From Anaerotruncus rubiinfantis (GTDB taxonomy: Bacteria > Bacillota > Clostridia > Oscillospirales > Ruminococcaceae): a stretch of 64,000 bases of DNA. The notes under the pieces were generated by a model. That model did not search any database. It saw only the letters and a list, made by a program, of their open reading frames with translations, and was not told the origin of the DNA. Position 1 is the stretch's first letter. Each line of letters opens with the position of its first letter. The position numbers and the translations under genes are program-made. Location of the stretch: NCBI RefSeq assembly GCF_900078395.1, contig NZ_FKLA01000009.1:2302084-2366083 (forward strand), given 5' to 3'. Positions 61,616 through 64,000 of the stretch are shown piece after piece.

Positions 61616-63105
61616 GCTACCACCTCCACAGGCGTTAAGGTCAGCTGCACCGTGATGTTACTCTCTGGGATCGCTCCAAATGCTTTTGCCGTAGCTGTGC
61701 CATTGTTATTGTCAATCCGTAAGGTTACGCCCGCGTCCATAAGGGCAAGCTGTGTGTCGTCGTCCACGCTGATCCCAATGCGCACATCGTCCACAATGGA
61801 GCTATGCGTTACCGCCTGCGTCCACATCTCGCGGGTGCTGTCCTTGACCCATGAGGCCACGGGGAGGGTTACGGTGATGAGGTCGGATGGGTCAGCCTTG
61901 CCATTCCAATCCGCTTTTTCAGCGGGCGTGACAAACATCCTCGTATCCGTCTCGTCAATCATCTGTGCGCTGTGCGTGGCCGGATGGACATAGTTGTTCG
62001 CGTTCTCTGCAATCCCCGCGAGTTTTTCCTTTTCGGCGGTGGTGTAGTCGTTCGTGGACAGGCCCTTGCCGGTTACAACATCCACTTTCCCCGCAAGGCC
62101 GGTTTCCAGCTCTGTCCTTGTCGCGTAATCCCCGCCCACAATCTCCGCCGCCCGGTCCGCCTCGCTCTTTGCCCGGTTCGCCTCACTGGTCGCTGTCTGC
62201 GCCGCCGCAACCGCCGTGGAGGACACCTGCGCGGCCTGTTCCTTATAGAACTTCGCATTGTCGGTGTCCTCGCCCGTCCGCGTCCCTGTGCCACCCTTTG
62301 CGTAGCTCTGGGAAAGTACCGCGTTTGTGGACGCTTCGGAGGCTTTGGAGGTTGCCGTATTCGCCCCAGCCTGCGCTGTATTGGCCGAAGCCGCTGCCGC
62401 TTCCTTGCTTGCCTGTGCTGCTGCCGCACTCTGCTGTGCCGCCGTTGCATTCGTCTGGATCTCCGTCACCGCGTCCACTGCCAGCATTGCCAAAGTGATA
62501 CTGTTGTTTCGCACAGTGGCCGACACGCCCTTATTGTTGCCCGTCCCCGTAACGGTAAAGGCAATGGTATCGGTATTGGAAAAAGTGTAGGTGTCAATGA
62601 AGGATGAAAGGCTCACCCGCTGCTGGGTTCCATCTTCCAGTACGAGAACAAAATCCGTCCCGTCCAGGTAAACGTCCAGCGCTATTTTTTCAATTCCCGT
62701 GTCAGTGCTTACACTGGTTCCGTCCTTTTTGGTGACTGTGATTACTCCCGTATCCATATTGATAGTGATATCCTGCACCAGCGTATTGGTTTCTGTCCCG
62801 ATCTCCGCGTCGGCTTCCGCTTTGGTGTAGCAGTCGTCAACCAGCACCTTTAAAGCCGACAATATGAGCTGCACCGTCTGGCCGGTTATGCCCGTGACCT
62901 GTGCTCCGATGTTTTCCGCTCCTGCCGTGGAATCGAGCAGGGTTATCAAGTCGTTTATCTTGCCCTTGGCAATGACGTTTTCCGCCACGTTGTCAAAGCG
63001 GGCTTTCAGCCACGCGGCCTGATTATTAATTGTATCCGGTAATGCCTTCACGTTCTGATTCTCGAAATCAGCATCCGTAAATTTCAAATCCGTTAACGCG
63101 CTCAA
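61612..63105 (-). CDS. Phage tail fibre / fibre stem protein
   Basis: A 497-residue protein. The start (residues 1-100, SALTDLKFTDADFENQNV) looks like a virion anchor; residues about 100-220 are beta-rich; residues about 220-330 are an Ala-rich repetitive coiled stem (AAAAQASKEAAAASANTAQ); the end has NYVHPATHSAQM, a fibre motif, and a final beta domain. TTG start after AGAGGTGAGA. It lies directly upstream of the receptor-binding paralogues, which may attach to it. Confidence 0.85.
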   Translation of the reverse strand: MSALTDLKFTDADFENQNVKALPDTINNQAAWLKARFDNVAENVIAKGKINDLITLLDSTAGAENIGAQVTGITGQTVQLILSALKVLVDDCYTKAEADAEIGTETNTLVQDITINMDTGVITVTKKDGTSVSTDTGIEKIALDVYLDGTDFVLVLEDGTQQRVSLSSFIDTYTFSNTDTIAFTVTGTGNNKGVSATVRNNSITLAMLAVDAVTEIQTNATAAQQSAAAAQASKEAAAASANTAQAGANTATSKASEASTNAVLSQSYAKGGTGTRTGEDTDNAKFYKEQAAQVSSTAVAAAQTATSEANRAKSEADRAAEIVGGDYATRTELETGLAGKVDVVTGKGLSTNDYTTAEKEKLAGIAENANNYVHPATHSAQMIDETDTRMFVTPAEKADWNGKADPSDLITVTLPVASWVKDSTREMWTQAVTHSSIVDDVRIGISVDDDTQLALMDAGVTLRIDNNNGTATAKAFGAIPESNITVQLTLTPVEVVA

Positions 63106-63115
63106 AATCTCACCT

Positions 63116-64000
63116 CTATTTCACGTAATTCCCAATGGTGTACCGCTTTTCAATGCCATAGATCCCGAATCCTTCGCTCAAAGCGTCGTTTCGCACGATG
63201 ATTTGCAGCATGATATACTTTTTGATCTTCGTGTTGAATGGCACCACCTGCGGGGTGTCGATGGTGTTGAAGGTAAAGCGGTTAAAGTCGATCTCGTCCC
63301 AATCGAAAATATCCATTGTGGCATACTTGATCTCCCGCCCGAAATCCTTTTCGGTTCGCGCTGTGACCTTGACGGAAGAACGCTTGCTGGGCTTGATGAG
63401 AACGCCGCTGCCCTTTTTGACCATCGTCTTTCTGACGGTGAAATCCCCGTCGTCGTCAAACTTGGTTGCCCATTCAGCCACCACCGGCGCGTTGTCATCG
63501 TTATACCGGGTCATAAGTTCAATGTCGGTGTTGAATTTGCAGATTCTCCCGTCGTTCGTCCCGAAGAACAGTTCCCCGTCGTGTTCCATAATCACCACCG
63601 CCGGGATATTCGTCCAGTGATAGCACCGATACGCATAATCCCCCGTGTACTGGTTGACCTGCTCCTTTCTGCTGTTCGCATCCAAAAGATAGGCATTCCC
63701 ATTCACCACCAGCACATAGTAGCCGTTCCATTCGGTCGCCACCGCGTTTTGCAGGTCCGGTTCCTTCCGAAGCACCGCGTCCACAAAATAGCTGCGGTTC
63801 TTTAGTGTCCGCTCGTAGGTGATAAGATTGGAAGTGACCGCGTATACGCCTGTACGGGCAAGGAATAACGGCTCGTCTTTCAGGGTTGCAAAACAGCCTC
63901 TTGCGATTGCCCCAACACCCGCAACCCCCTGTTTAAGCGGAAACTGTACGCCGCCGTTGGAATCGAGCTGCGCAGAGCGCATATAGACGGTGCTGTCCTG
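63116..64000 (-). CDS. Phage tail protein (tail tubular B/stopper-like), 5' end outside window
   Basis: The frame is open to the right edge, so the start is missing; at least 294 residues are visible. It is rich in short beta repeats (GYYVLVVNGNAYLLD, GELFFGTNDGRICKF) like beta-propeller tail proteins such as T7 gp12 (tail tubular B). The end, IMLQIIVRNDALSEGFGIYG followed by IEKRY, is a typical closing strand in such proteins. It lies ten bases upstream of the fibre gene. Assignment by fold-like repeats and place. Confidence 0.72.
   Translation of the reverse strand, partial: QDSTVYMRSAQLDSNGGVQFPLKQGVAGVGAIARGCFATLKDEPLFLARTGVYAVTSNLITYERTLKNRSYFVDAVLRKEPDLQNAVATEWNGYYVLVVNGNAYLLDANSRKEQVNQYTGDYAYRCYHWTNIPAVVIMEHDGELFFGTNDGRICKFNTDIELMTRYNDDNAPVVAEWATKFDDDGDFTVRKTMVKKGSGVLIKPSKRSSVKVTARTEKDFGREIKYATMDIFDWDEIDFNRFTFNTIDTPQVVPFNTKIKKYIMLQIIVRNDALSEGFGIYGIEKRYTIGNYVK

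Larger units (their letters stand above)
50091..64000 (-). mobile_element. Prophage late region (continues beyond the window)
   Basis: Eleven minus-strand genes in tight order: tail, fibres, small proteins, holin, endolysin, XhlA-like protein and two large virion-type proteins. Many overlap by 4 to 14 bases and have near-perfect AAGGAGG sites. No integrase, repressor, terminase or capsid genes are in the window; they should lie to the right. A tubular-tail-like protein and large ejection-type proteins suggest a short-tailed (podovirus-like) phage, which is inference. Confidence 0.85.

Overview
The window looks like the chromosome of a spore-forming, Gram-positive anaerobe of the class Clostridia, probably an Oscillospiraceae/Ruminococcaceae-type gut bacterium (an Anaerotruncus-like host is a guess). 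The support is an alpha/beta small acid-soluble spore protein, a Spo0H/SigH-like sigma factor, many Fe-S oxidoreductases, strong AGGAGG-type ribosome sites and mobile-element families typical of gut Clostridia. There are no rRNA genes and no CRISPR array. Three blocks are visible.

Block 1 (1 to about 24,430) is an integrative conjugative element or its remnant, abutting a tRNA-Pro/tRNA-Gln pair. In the direction of transcription (mostly minus strand) it holds a Cys-rich protein, an ArdA antirestriction domain fused in frame to an M23 peptidase, small element proteins, a probable oriT with repeated ACAGCACCT boxes, a MobC-like protein, a MobP-type relaxase with a Sel1 repeat array, a DUF3991 chimera, a frameshifted VirD4/TraG coupling ATPase, a helix-turn-helix protein and a frameshifted serine resolvase. 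Downstream lies an intact cargo module: a LytTR response regulator with its GHKL histidine kinase, a membrane diguanylate cyclase, a 2280-residue SLH/LysM surface adhesin and a GAF-SARP-type regulator. No VirB4-type ATPase or integrase is visible, and two genes are frameshifted and two look chimeric, so I infer that transfer functions have decayed while the surface/signalling cargo is kept.

Block 2 (about 24,430 to 50,070) is core chromosome: two tRNAs, thioredoxin, a SASP gene, a YwaF-like membrane protein, RqcH, an Lrp/aminotransferase operon with a PHP phosphatase, an ACT/DUF711 pair, an acidic secreted protein with an IPQTG tail, ispE, a DUF362 ferredoxin, Nif3-like, TrmK and DUF1858 genes, a zinc-ribbon protein, a sigma factor, two MATE transporters, a cyclophilin lipoprotein, an Fe-S aldo/keto reductase and a methyltransferase. 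Its most striking gene (45,749-48,346) fuses a TetM-like ribosomal GTPase to a Rae1/YacP-like NYN nuclease, behind a structured leader.

Block 3 (about 50,090 to the right edge) is the late end of a prophage, all on the minus strand. In transcription order it has a tail protein cut by the window edge, three fibre/receptor-binding genes (two of them paralogues with a DUF6273-like C-terminus), small proteins, a carbohydrate-binding-like protein, holin, GH25 endolysin, an XhlA-like protein and two large putative ejection/virion proteins. The host-side junction carries what looks like a tRNA 3' tail plus its terminator, suggesting integration into a tRNA gene whose body lies beyond the window.
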